From positions 1 through 56,057 of the forward strand of contig URUF01000011.1 in assembly GCA_900550955.1 (NCBI GenBank): a stretch of DNA of 56,057 bases, written 5' to 3'. Within the stretch, counting starts at the first letter, position 1. Each line of letters begins with the position of its first letter. This DNA is from an uncultured Eubacteriales bacterium. GTDB lineage: Bacteria > Bacillota > Clostridia > Christensenellales > Aristaeellaceae. The notes under the pieces are model-generated. The model saw nothing but the letters and a program-made list of their open reading frames with translations. It ran no database searches and was not told the DNA's origin. Made by a program: the position numbers and the translations under genes. Of the stretch, positions 15,822 through 24,747 are shown piece after piece.

Positions 15822-17075
15822 ATGAAAAAATTCTTGGCTATCCTAACTGCTACCGTACTGCTGATGAGCCTTTGCCTGGGGATGACCGCCTGCGCGGAAG
15901 ATCTTTCCGGCACTGTTACCATGTGGTCCTTCCCGCTTTCCTCCGACGACGCGGCCATGTTTGAGCCCATCATCCAGGCCTTCAACGAGCAGTATCCCAA
16001 TGTGACCATCGATATTCAGCACCTTCCCTGGAGCGGCCGCTATGAAAAAATGCTGACGGCCATCGCGGGTGGGGAAGCGCCCAACGTCGTCTATCTGAAC
16101 GATTTTCAGGTTCCGCTTTTCGCCGCTACCGATAACCTGATGCCGGCGACCGATCTGTACACGGAGGAAGAACTGGCCGCCATGTATACCGAGGGCTCTT
16201 TGCATGCGCTCAGCTACAACGGCGTCGTGTACGCCCTGCCCATCCTGCAAAACTCCCTTGGCTATATGTACAATGTAGACCTGTTTGTTGAGGCCGGTTT
16301 GGATCCCGACAATCCTCCCGCCACCTGGGATGAGCTCAAGGAGGCCGCCCAAAAGCTTACCAAGACGGATGCAAACGGCGAAATTGTGCAGGCCGGCATC
16401 CGCTACGACCTCAACCGTCCCTCGCCCATCACCAGCCTTATGAACTTTGTATGGCAGGCGGGCGGCAACATTCTGGACGAAAACAACAACGTAATCATCA
16501 ACAGCCAGGAAACCGCGGACGCGCTTGATTTTATCAAAAGCCTGTTTGACGAGGGCTATATCCAAAAATCCAACATGACCGGCGGCGGCTTCGAGTTCGC
16601 TTCCGGCAAGGTGGGTATCGAGCTGGACGCCGAGCCCTCCAAGGTCACCCAGGTGGCTAACGCCAACCCCGACCTCAATTTCAAGGTAGGCCCCATCCTG
16701 ACCGGCGAAAAGAAAATCGGCTACGTGACCGTCGGTTCGTATGCCATGTTCTCCAAAGCGGATAACCGCGAAGCGACCATCGCCTGGGTCAAATTCCTGA
16801 CCAACAAGGAGAATACGCAGGCCATTCTAAGCAAGGCCGGCTTTGCTTCTCCCCGTAAGGACATCAACTCCGCCGATTACCTCACCGACGAACGCCTGGC
16901 CTACATCGCCTCCCAGGCCGAGTGGGCCACCGGCACCGGCCCCATGAATACCCATTATTCCGAGATCCTAGAGGTTCTGGGTTCGGAGTTTAACTCCATC
17001 CTGCTGGGCATCAAGTCCACGGAGGATGGCCTGAAGGAGGCCCAGAGCAAGATCGAAGCGCTCATGGCCGAGTAA
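15822..17075 (+). CDS. ABC transporter extracellular solute-binding protein, family 1 (sugar type)
   Basis: 417 residues, start ATG 15822 behind GGAAAGGAGC. The signal peptide ends in LGMTACAED, a near-consensus lipobox, so it is probably a membrane-anchored lipoprotein. The mature part has the family 1 pattern: GTVTMWSFPLSSDD, AFNEQYPNVTIDIQ, NVVYLNDFQVPLFAA and the hinge YNVDLFVEAGLDPDNPPATWDEL. It captures a carbohydrate for the MalF/MalG-like permeases at 19215 and 20098. No ATPase is encoded in the operon; such systems commonly share one MsmK-like ATPase. Confidence 0.93.
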   Translation: MKKFLAILTATVLLMSLCLGMTACAEDLSGTVTMWSFPLSSDDAAMFEPIIQAFNEQYPNVTIDIQHLPWSGRYEKMLTAIAGGEAPNVVYLNDFQVPLFAATDNLMPATDLYTEEELAAMYTEGSLHALSYNGVVYALPILQNSLGYMYNVDLFVEAGLDPDNPPATWDELKEAAQKLTKTDANGEIVQAGIRYDLNRPSPITSLMNFVWQAGGNILDENNNVIINSQETADALDFIKSLFDEGYIQKSNMTGGGFEFASGKVGIELDAEPSKVTQVANANPDLNFKVGPILTGEKKIGYVTVGSYAMFSKADNREATIAWVKFLTNKENTQAILSKAGFASPRKDINSADYLTDERLAYIASQAEWATGTGPMNTHYSEILEVLGSEFNSILLGIKSTEDGLKEAQSKIEALMAE

Positions 17076-17164
17076 ACCGCGCGGCCGGGCGCGGCGCGGT
17101 TTGGCCGCCGTGCCCGGCCCCTCCTTTGCAAACAACGTAAAAGAAGGGAGAAGCAAAAAGCGTT

Positions 17165-18094
17165 ATGAAGCGAATAGGCGTTGTTGGCCTTGGCCTGAAC
17201 AATCCGTATTTCTATGCGCCCCTGCTTAAGGAGCTTGGCGCTTCGGTATGCTTTGTTTGGGATTATACGTTAGAGAACGCGCGCGCCTACGCCGGGCGCT
17301 TCGGCTGCGAGGTTGTCAGGGATATCGCCGCATATCCCGACGTGGACGGCGTGCTGGTGGACAGCCAAAACTGCGATCATATCCCGTTGGCCCTGCCGTT
17401 TATCAAGCGCGGCATCCCCGTCTTTTTGGAAAAGCCGCTTTCCCACAGCGCGGAGCAGGCGCTGGCATTTTTGGAGGAATACCAAAACGCCAAGGTATTC
17501 TCCCTAAGCCCCCTGCGGCTTGCGCCTACCTATATTCAAATGGCAAACGACGCGGCCCAAACCGGCGAAAGGGTCGTCCGCTGCCATGTAACGGTATACC
17601 ATACCATGAAATTCTTTTTGGAAAACCCGGTCAAGCGCTGGCATGACGACCCCGCCAAAAGCGGCGGCATGCTCACCGATCTTGGCATCCACGCGGTGGA
17701 GCTTCTTAATATGTTCATGAAAAAGCCCGTTGCGCATATCGCCGGCGTTTCCACCAAGTGCTGCTATCCCCACGCGCGGTGCGATGATAACTACGCGCTT
17801 ACGCTTATCTACGAGGACGGCTCCATAGGCACCATTTCCCTGCTTTGCGCAACGGACCGCACCGATTATGCCGTTGAGGCAATCACGCCCACGCACGCCT
17901 TCATCAACAATATGGATAATGAATATACCGGCCGCCCCGAATGGAACGTTGATAACGCCTACGGCGGCTTTCAAGGCACAATGGAAGCCTTTTTGACCAT
18001 GATTGATACCGGCAGGCCGCCTGTTTCTTTTGAGGAAACCAAACGCAATTTTGAACTGCTCGCCAGAATGAACCAGGCGCTGGCCAACAAGTAA
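17165..18094 (+). CDS. Gfo/Idh/MocA family oxidoreductase (first of two)
   Basis: 309 residues. The NAD(P)-binding fold starts with IGVVGLGLNNPYF, an unusually modified glycine-rich loop, and contains the family signature as FLEKPLSHS near residue 85. The C-terminal half has the substrate-domain pattern SGGMLTDLGIHAVELLN (His likely catalytic). Members reduce or oxidise sugars and sugar acids or act on anhydrosugars. It is one of two paralogues 13 bases apart, with different glycine loops, so they probably carry out successive or different steps on the imported sugar. Confidence 0.88.
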   Translation: MKRIGVVGLGLNNPYFYAPLLKELGASVCFVWDYTLENARAYAGRFGCEVVRDIAAYPDVDGVLVDSQNCDHIPLALPFIKRGIPVFLEKPLSHSAEQALAFLEEYQNAKVFSLSPLRLAPTYIQMANDAAQTGERVVRCHVTVYHTMKFFLENPVKRWHDDPAKSGGMLTDLGIHAVELLNMFMKKPVAHIAGVSTKCCYPHARCDDNYALTLIYEDGSIGTISLLCATDRTDYAVEAITPTHAFINNMDNEYTGRPEWNVDNAYGGFQGTMEAFLTMIDTGRPPVSFEETKRNFELLARMNQALANK

Positions 18095-18107
18095 GGAGGT
18101 TGTTCTA

Positions 18108-19196
18108 ATGGAAAAATACCGCGCGGCAATCGTAGGCCTTGGCAGGATTGCCTGGACGCTTGAGGACGATGTGAAACGCGACCATCCCTGCACCCACGCC
18201 GGCGCCCTGGCGCAGCTTGAGGATGTTGAGCTGGTAGCCGGGGCCTCGCGCGGCGAGCAAAGCGCCAAGGCCTTCCAGGAGCGTTTTCATACCCGCAAGG
18301 CCTATACCAATTACCTTGAAATGGTGCGCGAGGAAAAAATCGATATCGTGGGCGTGTGCACCAATCCCGAAACGCACGCGCAAATCGTAGTGGATTTGGC
18401 AAACGCGGGCGTAAAGGGCATCCTTTGCGAAAAGCCAATCGCGCTCTCCCTTGAGGACTGCGACCGCATGCTCAAAGCTTGCCAGGCCAACGGAACCATT
18501 CTTATGACCATGCATAACCGCCGCTTTAACGCCCTGTACCGCTCGGCAAAGGCCCTGATCCAGCGCGGCGAAATTGGCGATATCAACGCCGTCATAGGCA
18601 TTTGCGAGGGCTGCAAGCCCAATAAGAACTGGCAGTCCGAGTTTGAAGGCCCGCTTCTGCACGACGCGACGCACCTGTTTGATATCATGCGCTACCTGTT
18701 AGGCGACGTGGAGTGGGTGCTCAGCGACGTGGAGCGCGCCAAGCCCACAGATCGCGTTGAAGACGCCGCCTATTCCATCATGCGTTTTCGAAATGGCGTC
18801 TATGGAACCACGCTTGTAAACGAGCGCACCGATTATATGCGCTTTGAGCTGGAGGTGCAGGGCTCCAAGGGCAAAATGCTGCTCTATACCAACGAGGCGT
18901 ACCTTTGGAAATATGAGGACAGCAAATATGCCAGCCATTTCAAGGAGCTTGTACAGGTTCCCTATCCCAAGGCTACCGCCAAGCTTTACGCCTATGTGGA
19001 GGCCTACCGCGAGCTGATTGGCTGCATGCGCGCCGGCCGGCAAAGCCCTACTTCCTCCGGGCTGGATGGCCGCGCCGCGCTGGAAATGATCATGGCGATC
19101 TATGAATCCAAACGCCGCGGCTGCCAGCGGGTCTATATGCCGCTGCCCGGCGAGCCATCCTCTTTGGTACGCGGCATTGAAGAAAACGCATTCTGA
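18108..19196 (+). CDS. Gfo/Idh/MocA family oxidoreductase (second of two)
   Basis: 362 residues behind AAGGAGG. The N-terminal dinucleotide fold begins AAIVGLGRIAW; the signature is ILCEKPIALSLEDCD near residue 105; the substrate domain contains GPLLHDATHLFDIMRYL. The C-terminal tail is about 50 residues longer than in the preceding paralogue. Cytosolic, substrate unknown. Stop codon and next start (19215) are 16 bases apart, consistent with one transcript. Confidence 0.9.
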   Translation: MEKYRAAIVGLGRIAWTLEDDVKRDHPCTHAGALAQLEDVELVAGASRGEQSAKAFQERFHTRKAYTNYLEMVREEKIDIVGVCTNPETHAQIVVDLANAGVKGILCEKPIALSLEDCDRMLKACQANGTILMTMHNRRFNALYRSAKALIQRGEIGDINAVIGICEGCKPNKNWQSEFEGPLLHDATHLFDIMRYLLGDVEWVLSDVERAKPTDRVEDAAYSIMRFRNGVYGTTLVNERTDYMRFELEVQGSKGKMLLYTNEAYLWKYEDSKYASHFKELVQVPYPKATAKLYAYVEAYRELIGCMRAGRQSPTSSGLDGRAALEMIMAIYESKRRGCQRVYMPLPGEPSSLVRGIEENAF

Positions 19197-19214
19197 TAAA
19201 GGAGGCGCCGCCAA

Positions 19215-20093
19215 ATGAAAAACGCGTTACCCAAGAAGCGGCGCAGCGCCGAGAGCGGCTTCTGGTTTGTTTTGCCCTCCGTAATTATCCTGGGCGGCTT
19301 TGGCCTTGCGGTTACGGCCGCAAACCTTTGGTACAGCCTGCAAAGCTGGTCCGCCCTGTCCGCGCCCAAGTTTGCCGGGCTTAAAAACTACCAGCGCTTC
19401 TTCTCCGACGCTATCGCGCTGCGTTCCCTGTCCAATACGCTGCAATACGCGCTGATGTATGTATTCCCTACCATCGTCCTTTCCCTGCTGCTGGCCATGA
19501 TGCTCAACCACAAGGGCAAGCTTATGTCGTTTTTCCGTTCTCTGTATTACGTGCCGGTCATCACCTCATATGTGGTGGTCATCGTGGTATGGCAATGGTT
19601 TTTTGACTATGATATCGGCCTGTTCAACAGCATTTTGGGCAGCTTTGGCATTGCCAAGGCGCCCTGGCTGCTGGATCCCAACTGGGCGATGCCCTCGCTG
19701 GTGCTGTTATCCATCTGGAAAAACTGCGGCTACACCGTGCTCATGTTTATGGCTGGGCTGCAAACGGTGGATACCAACCTGTACGAAGCCGCCGCCATTG
19801 ATGGAAGCGGCCGGCTGAGCACATTCTGGCATATCACGCTCCCGCAGATCAAGCCCACCACCACGCTGTGCGTGGTCATGGTTACCACCTGGTCGTTCCA
19901 GATGTTTGTGCAGCCCTATCTGCTCACCAAGGGCGGTCCCGATTATTCTACCATGACCGTTACCTACTACCTGTACCAGCAGGCGTTTTCCTCCTATAAC
20001 ATTGGCTATGGCAGCGCAATCGCGGTCGTCAGCGTAGCGATCTTCCTGCTGATAACCACGCTGGAAAAGCGCATTCTTCGCGAGAGGGGGTAA
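19215..20093 (+). CDS. ABC sugar transporter permease, MalF type
   Basis: 292 residues, six transmembrane helices, first at about 15-35. The EAA loop that contacts the ATPase is LYEAAAIDGSGRLSTFWHI. SLQSWSALSAPKFAGLKNY after helix 1 is typical of the MalF/UgpA/LacF group. Works with the MalG-type partner encoded five bases downstream and the binding protein at 15822. Confidence 0.94.
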   Translation: MKNALPKKRRSAESGFWFVLPSVIILGGFGLAVTAANLWYSLQSWSALSAPKFAGLKNYQRFFSDAIALRSLSNTLQYALMYVFPTIVLSLLLAMMLNHKGKLMSFFRSLYYVPVITSYVVVIVVWQWFFDYDIGLFNSILGSFGIAKAPWLLDPNWAMPSLVLLSIWKNCGYTVLMFMAGLQTVDTNLYEAAAIDGSGRLSTFWHITLPQIKPTTTLCVVMVTTWSFQMFVQPYLLTKGGPDYSTMTVTYYLYQQAFSSYNIGYGSAIAVVSVAIFLLITTLEKRILRERG

Positions 20094-20097
20094 AAAG

Positions 20098-20949
20098 ATG
20101 GAATTTGGCATTTCCAAAACGCGAGACCTTCGCAAGGCCCTCCGCATTCTGGTACTGGCGCTTGTTGGCGTAACCGTTGTTTTTCCGTTTTATATCCTCC
20201 TTATCGAGGCGCTCCATCCCAATCTGGTTACCATGCCCTATCCCGTTGAGCTGTGGCCCCGGGAAATCAGCCTGAGCAATTACGCCTATCTGTTCCAGAA
20301 GAACCCTATCGGGCGCTGGACGTGGAACAGCGTCGTCATCGCCGTTGGCACCAGCCTGTTCCAGGCCGTGCTGTGCTCCATGGCCGCCTATGGTTTCGGG
20401 CGCACGCGGTTCCGCGGCAGGAAGGCGCTGCTTTCCCTAACGATGCTTCTCTTGGTGATCCCCATTCAAACGCGCGTCCTGCCGTTGTTCATTATCTTTT
20501 CGGAAGTGAAGCTGCTTAACACCTACTGGGCCTGGCTGCCGTTCTTCTCGGATGCGTTTGGCATTTACCTGCTTATGCAGTACATGCAGGCCATCCCCAT
20601 GGACTTTGACGAGGCCGCCAGGATTGATGGGGCCAGCCTGCTGCGCACCTACTGGAATGTGATTCTGCCCCAAACCAAGCCCGCTCTGGTGGTGCTGGTC
20701 ACATTTAACTTTGTAAACCAATGGAACGATTTTCTCTATCCCCTCATCGTAACGCGCAGCGATAGGATGTACACCCTTCAGCTCGGCCTGTCAAACATCT
20801 TCTCATCCGCCGCCCGCGGCGAAAACGGCGGCATGGGCGTCGCGCTTGCCGGGGCGGTTATCTCGTTCCTTCCCACGCTGTTGATTTACGTTTGCTTCCA
20901 AAACAAAATCATCGATGGTATGAATATTTCGGCAGGTGTTAAAGGATAA
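20098..20949 (+). CDS. ABC sugar transporter permease, MalG type
   Basis: 283 residues, start ATG 20098 with GAGAGGGGG upstream. Six membrane helices, EAA loop FDEAARIDGASLLRTYWNV, and the C-terminal MalG-type ending QNKIIDGMNISAGVKG. Inner-membrane partner of the preceding permease. Confidence 0.95.
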   Translation: MEFGISKTRDLRKALRILVLALVGVTVVFPFYILLIEALHPNLVTMPYPVELWPREISLSNYAYLFQKNPIGRWTWNSVVIAVGTSLFQAVLCSMAAYGFGRTRFRGRKALLSLTMLLLVIPIQTRVLPLFIIFSEVKLLNTYWAWLPFFSDAFGIYLLMQYMQAIPMDFDEAARIDGASLLRTYWNVILPQTKPALVVLVTFNFVNQWNDFLYPLIVTRSDRMYTLQLGLSNIFSSAARGENGGMGVALAGAVISFLPTLLIYVCFQNKIIDGMNISAGVKG

Positions 20950-20999
20950 AGAATCGAATTTTTTCTCAAAACCCAAAATGAAGCAAGGAGCGCAGCCGC

Positions 21000-21701
21000 A
21001 TGTCGCGAAAGAAAAACAACACTACGCTGGTAAGAGAATATATACGAAATCTGATCGTGAGCCAGGGGCTTAAATCTGGCGATATGCTGCCATGCGAGGG
21101 CGATATTGCCGCCGCCTTGGAAATCAGCAAAAGCTGTGTCAGGGAAGCGACGCACGCGCTGGAAAGCATTGGCCTTATCGAAATCCGGCACGGGATCGGG
21201 CTTGTTCTGCGCGATTTTAACCTGGATGCGATTGGGGATATCTTTGATTACAGCTTTGTGCTGGATCCAAGCATCGTGTTGGACCTTTACGACCTGCGCA
21301 GGCAGCTGGAAAGCTCGCTGATGCCGCGCATCGTTGAGGAGGTACAGGAAACGCATCTCAAGCGCTGCGAGGAAATCCTTGCGGAATGGGAAAAGCTGGC
21401 CGATGCCGAATCGCCCACCTATGAGGTGGACGGCCAATTTCACGAAACGCTGTATTCCGTGGTAGGCAACCGCATGCTCACCACTCTATGCCATATTTTC
21501 TGGACAACGTTCCGCGATCTTGAGGTAAACGAGCTTCTTCGCCGTGGGCAGCCCATGACCGTTGAGGGCACGCGCAAAACCATTGACGACCACCGCCGCA
21601 TTTTGGCCGCGGTACGCTCCCACGACGGCGCGCTGGCCTCCAGGCTGATGTACGACCATTTTGCCAAGATTGAACGTTTATCCATGGAAAAGAAGCAATA
21701 A
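21000..21701 (+). CDS. GntR-family regulator, FadR subfamily (FCD domain)
   Basis: 233 residues behind AAGGAGCG. The N-terminal winged helix (1-75) reads VREYIRNLIVSQGLKSGDML and SCVREATHALESIGLIEIR. The C-terminal all-helical FCD domain (about 80-225) usually binds a small carboxylate through a metal held by Asp/His residues; candidates are D-x-x-x-R in DLYDLRRQLE, and the His residues in FHETL and DHRRI. It lies inside the operon and probably represses it until a sugar-acid intermediate appears. Confidence 0.92.
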   Translation: MSRKKNNTTLVREYIRNLIVSQGLKSGDMLPCEGDIAAALEISKSCVREATHALESIGLIEIRHGIGLVLRDFNLDAIGDIFDYSFVLDPSIVLDLYDLRRQLESSLMPRIVEEVQETHLKRCEEILAEWEKLADAESPTYEVDGQFHETLYSVVGNRMLTTLCHIFWTTFRDLEVNELLRRGQPMTVEGTRKTIDDHRRILAAVRSHDGALASRLMYDHFAKIERLSMEKKQ

Positions 21702-21721
21702 GCAAATCGGAGGAAAAAAAG

Positions 21722-22654
21722 TTGAAGGACATTCAAGATATTCGCGGCGTGATTCCCGCAATGATGACCTGCTTTGATCAAAACGGGGCATTCGACGAAG
21801 CCAGGCAGCGCGGGCTCACAGAGTTTTTAATCGGCAAGGGGGTCGATGCGCTCTACCTTACCGGCAGCACCGGCGAAGCCTTTTTGATGGACGCCTCGGA
21901 GCGCTGCGCCGTGGTGGAGGCCGTGACCGGCCAGGTGAACGGACGTATCCCGCTTATTGTGCATGTAGGCGATATCGGCACCCAAAAATCCATCCGCCTG
22001 GCCGAGCACGCCTACAAGGCCGGCGCGGACGCGCTTTCCTCGGTGCCCCCATTCTACTTCCGTTTTTCTGAGGACGAGATTTTTGCCTACTATGAGGCGT
22101 TAAGCAACGCGACCCCCCTGCCCATGATTATCTACAACATTGCGCTGGCGGGCGCGGTAAGCGCGGATTGCGTTAAGCGCCTTGCCGCCCTGCCGAACGT
22201 AAAGGGCATGAAGTACACGCTTCCCACGCATCACGAAATCATGCGGCTGAAGCGGGAGCTGGGCTCCTCCTTTATGATCTATTCCGGCTGCGATGAAATG
22301 GCCATGTCCGGGTTTGCCTTTGGCGCGGACGGGATTATCGGCTCGTTCTACAACGTCATCCCGGAGATCTTTTTGCAGCTTGCGCAGGCGATGAAGGAAA
22401 ACGACCTGGCGGCGGCGACGGAATGCCAGCGGGTCGCGGACGCTATCATCCTTTTCGTGCTGGAGTTCCCCTATTTCTCCGCAATGAAAAAGATGCTGCA
22501 ATGGATGGGACACGACTTTGGCTATGTGCGCTCGCCGTTCGCCAGGCTGAACGGCGAGCAGGAGCAGCGGCTGCTCGACGGCCTGAAGGCCATCCGCGCC
22601 CAGTACGGAACGCATGGCCTGGAAGCGCTTGAAGCGCTGCCGGAAAAGCCATAA
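21722..22654 (+). CDS. DapA/NanA superfamily aldolase, N-acetylneuraminate-lyase-like
   Basis: 310 residues, started at TTG 21722, eight bases after CGGAGG; there is no better ATG. TIM-barrel Schiff-base aldolase: GSTGEAF pyruvate-binding loop, YNI Tyr, and the catalytic Lys in VKGMKYT. The surroundings PPFYFRFSEDEIFAYYEAL, PMIIYNIALAG and YSGCDEMAMSGFAFGADG are closer to N-acetylneuraminate lyases than to dihydrodipicolinate synthases, by memory of the families. It would cleave a 2-keto-3-deoxy sugar acid to pyruvate and an aldose. Last gene of the operon. Confidence 0.85.
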   Translation: MKDIQDIRGVIPAMMTCFDQNGAFDEARQRGLTEFLIGKGVDALYLTGSTGEAFLMDASERCAVVEAVTGQVNGRIPLIVHVGDIGTQKSIRLAEHAYKAGADALSSVPPFYFRFSEDEIFAYYEALSNATPLPMIIYNIALAGAVSADCVKRLAALPNVKGMKYTLPTHHEIMRLKRELGSSFMIYSGCDEMAMSGFAFGADGIIGSFYNVIPEIFLQLAQAMKENDLAAATECQRVADAIILFVLEFPYFSAMKKMLQWMGHDFGYVRSPFARLNGEQEQRLLDGLKAIRAQYGTHGLEALEALPEKP

Positions 22655-22667
22655 CGCATACAAAAGA

Positions 22668-22718
22668 ACCCGGCCGGTTTCCCGCGCCCCTTCCGGGGCT
22701 TGCGGGAAGCCGGCTTTG
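22668..22718 (+). terminator. Hairpin at the end of the catabolic operon
   Basis: GCCGGTTTCCCGC pairs with GCGGGAAGCCGGC around an inner GCCCC/GGGGC stem, followed by TTTGC. It begins about 15 bases after the aldolase stop. Confidence 0.65.
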
Positions 22719-22807
22719 CATATGCCCTCCGCTGCGCCCGCAGGCGCTGCTTGAGCAACAAAAAAGCGGGCGTTCTTACAGCCTTTCAACGGCTATAAGA
22801 GCGCTCG

Positions 22808-23041
22808 CTATGGTTCTCTCGAATAGGAAGGGAAAAGTTTTCCTTCCCCTTTTGCAGTAGGGTCGGGTGTTTCCTCAACATACGCAAAGATGCCGGCCAG
22901 TTCGGGCTCTGCCTCATCAATAACCCGCTGCCGCGCAACCTCGATGGCGGCGGCTGTGGGCCCGTGCGTGGCCGTGGGCGATTTCTCGGGCGTGAGAGCC
23001 GCCTGCGAGAAGGGGTTCTCCGCTTGGAAAGGCGCGGACAT
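22808..23041 (-). other. Weak 77-residue open frame in an otherwise empty stretch
   Basis: The 22719-23182 stretch holds no confident gene. This minus frame has protein-like composition (PTAAAIEVARQRVIDEAEPELAGIF) but no ribosome binding site before its ATG, so it may be the 3' end of a lost gene. A competing frame at 22786-23151 is Arg/Pro/Ser-rich and looks like a shadow. Confidence 0.25.
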
Positions 23042-23182
23042 GGCCTATGGAACCGGCACGGACGACTTGAAGTCCACGGGCAGCCTATTGCTGCCATGCC
23101 GGGGCACGATTCCGCTAAGCTTCCTTTCCGCCATATCTTCCGCGGCCACATAGGTCAATGGCACGTTCGGGTTGTTGATATT

Positions 23183-23545
23183 TTATTCCTCAAGATCTTT
23201 TTTCTCATTGGAGCAGGCGTCTTTAATATCCTGGCAAATGGCGCTGCCTATGTCGGCGGCCATGCGGCCCACCGCCTTGCCGCTAATGTCCAGAATCTCG
23301 CCCTCTGTGGTATGCAGCTCCACCTGGCAGTCCGTCCCGATTGTGGCAAGCGCCGCCGTTAACATGGCCCAAGGCGATGCCGCAAGACCGATGACGGCGC
23401 TCACGATGCCCACGTTCAGTGGGAGATTGATGATGGTTTCCCCGTCCTTCTTGAGCATCACCCTTGCGATATTGCCCTTTTTCACAAGCTCCTTGATCTG
23501 TTCGACCGTTTTTTCCGCTTCTTGTTTCAGTTCTTCTTCCGTCAT
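23183..23545 (-). CDS. DUF4342 domain protein
   Basis: 120 residues. It begins MTEEELKQEAEKTVEQIKEL, a charged helix, followed by GNIARVMLKKDGETIINLPL and a short hydrophobic stretch GIVSAVIGLAASPWAMLTAA, the DUF4342 layout. The C-terminal extension (about 75-120) carries KAVGRMAADIGSAICQDIKD. Function unknown; members may be peripheral membrane proteins. It lies downstream of the histidine kinase on the same strand and may share its transcript. Confidence 0.75.
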   Translation of the reverse strand: MTEEELKQEAEKTVEQIKELVKKGNIARVMLKKDGETIINLPLNVGIVSAVIGLAASPWAMLTAALATIGTDCQVELHTTEGEILDISGKAVGRMAADIGSAICQDIKDACSNEKKDLEE

Positions 23546-23673
23546 GGTTTTTCGCGTCCTTTCCAGTTTGGCGTCAAATTTGGTTATACCGCAACTTCCA
23601 AGGAAAGCATAGCTGCTTATTGTTCATCGAAAGTGAACGGAATGTGAATGGCAGATTAAAGCGAAGGGGCAAT

Positions 23674-24747
23674 TTATGAAATCCTGATGCGTACAGTAAA
23701 TAAACTTCCCACGCCGGGAGTGCTTTGCACAGAGATGATACCACCCAGCAAGTCGATGATCTTTTGAACCAGCGCCAGCCCCAGCCCGTTGCCTTGGGTG
23801 ACGTGGGAGGTATCCGCCTGATAAAATTGCTCAAGGATATGCTGGATGGATTTTTCATCGATCCCGCAGCCGGTATCCTCCACCGATACCACGGCGAAGT
23901 CCCCCTCCTGCCGGGCGGAGATGCGGATGGCCCCGCCGTGTGGCGTGAATTTCAGCGCGTTGCTGATCAGGTTGTTCCATACGATGTCCAATAGCTCCTC
24001 GTCGCTGTTGACGATGACGTTCTGATCCAGCTCCGCCTCCACCTCAATGGCCTTTTCCTCCCATATCTGCTCAAAGGCGATGGCGCAGCGGCTGATCTGC
24101 TCGCTTAGATTGTATGGCTTTTTGTTCGTCAAAATCTTTTGGTTTTCCAGCCGGTTGAGCTGCAATATGTTGGAAACCATCACGCTTAAACGCTGACAGG
24201 CGTTTGCAATCTTCCCGGCACACTCCCGCTTCTCCTCATCGCTCAGGCCGTCGCTTTGCAAAATGGTGGCGTAGTTCTGCATAACCGCAAGCGGGGTTTT
24301 CAGCTCGTGGGACACGTTGGAAATGAAGTCCCGCTTCAATAGCTCCGTGCTGGCAAGCTCCTCCACCATCGTGTTGAAATCCTCATATAGGACATCGAAT
24401 TCGTCCCGACGCGCCGCCCCCGGGTTGGCGGGTAGCCGGACGGAGTAATCCCCGCTGGCGACCTGCCGCGCGGCCTTCTGCAATTTGCGCACGGGCTCTC
24501 CCACCATAAGGTTTCGCACAGTGGAGAACACATGAAGGGCCACCATGGTGAGGAGGACGACAAAGGAGATGATGGACATGACGCCATACACCTCGCTGTT
24601 TGCCCGCTCGATAAACAAATTCTGATAGATCACAACCAGAACTGTGAACGTAATGCAGAGGCCCACAAACAAAAGCACGGTTTCCCGAACCTCAAGGCGA
24701 TTTGTTGTGATGCGGGGGTCGGTATTTTTTCGTGAGCACAGCTTCAT
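23674..24747 (-). CDS. Membrane sensor histidine kinase (HAMP, HisKA, HATPase_c)
   Basis: 357 residues. ATG 24747 overlaps the TGA of the response regulator by four bases and has AAGGCGG upstream. Two membrane helices (about 20-42 and 55-78) with a very short extracellular loop, a HAMP linker, then the HisKA box SNVSHELKTPLAV (His phosphorylated), N box NNLISNALKFTPHGG, G1 VEDTGCGID and G2 QGNGLGLALV. The tiny outer loop suggests it senses an intramembrane cue such as cell-wall stress, as in small-loop kinases. Forms a pair with the regulator at 24744-25415. Confidence 0.94.
   Translation of the reverse strand: MKLCSRKNTDPRITTNRLEVRETVLLFVGLCITFTVLVVIYQNLFIERANSEVYGVMSIISFVVLLTMVALHVFSTVRNLMVGEPVRKLQKAARQVASGDYSVRLPANPGAARRDEFDVLYEDFNTMVEELASTELLKRDFISNVSHELKTPLAVMQNYATILQSDGLSDEEKRECAGKIANACQRLSVMVSNILQLNRLENQKILTNKKPYNLSEQISRCAIAFEQIWEEKAIEVEAELDQNVIVNSDEELLDIVWNNLISNALKFTPHGGAIRISARQEGDFAVVSVEDTGCGIDEKSIQHILEQFYQADTSHVTQGNGLGLALVQKIIDLLGGIISVQSTPGVGSLFTVRIRIS

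Noticed and set aside
22786..23151. A 121-residue minus-strand frame
   Set aside because: Arg/Ser/Pro-rich shadow overlapping the weak 77-residue frame; no start signal.
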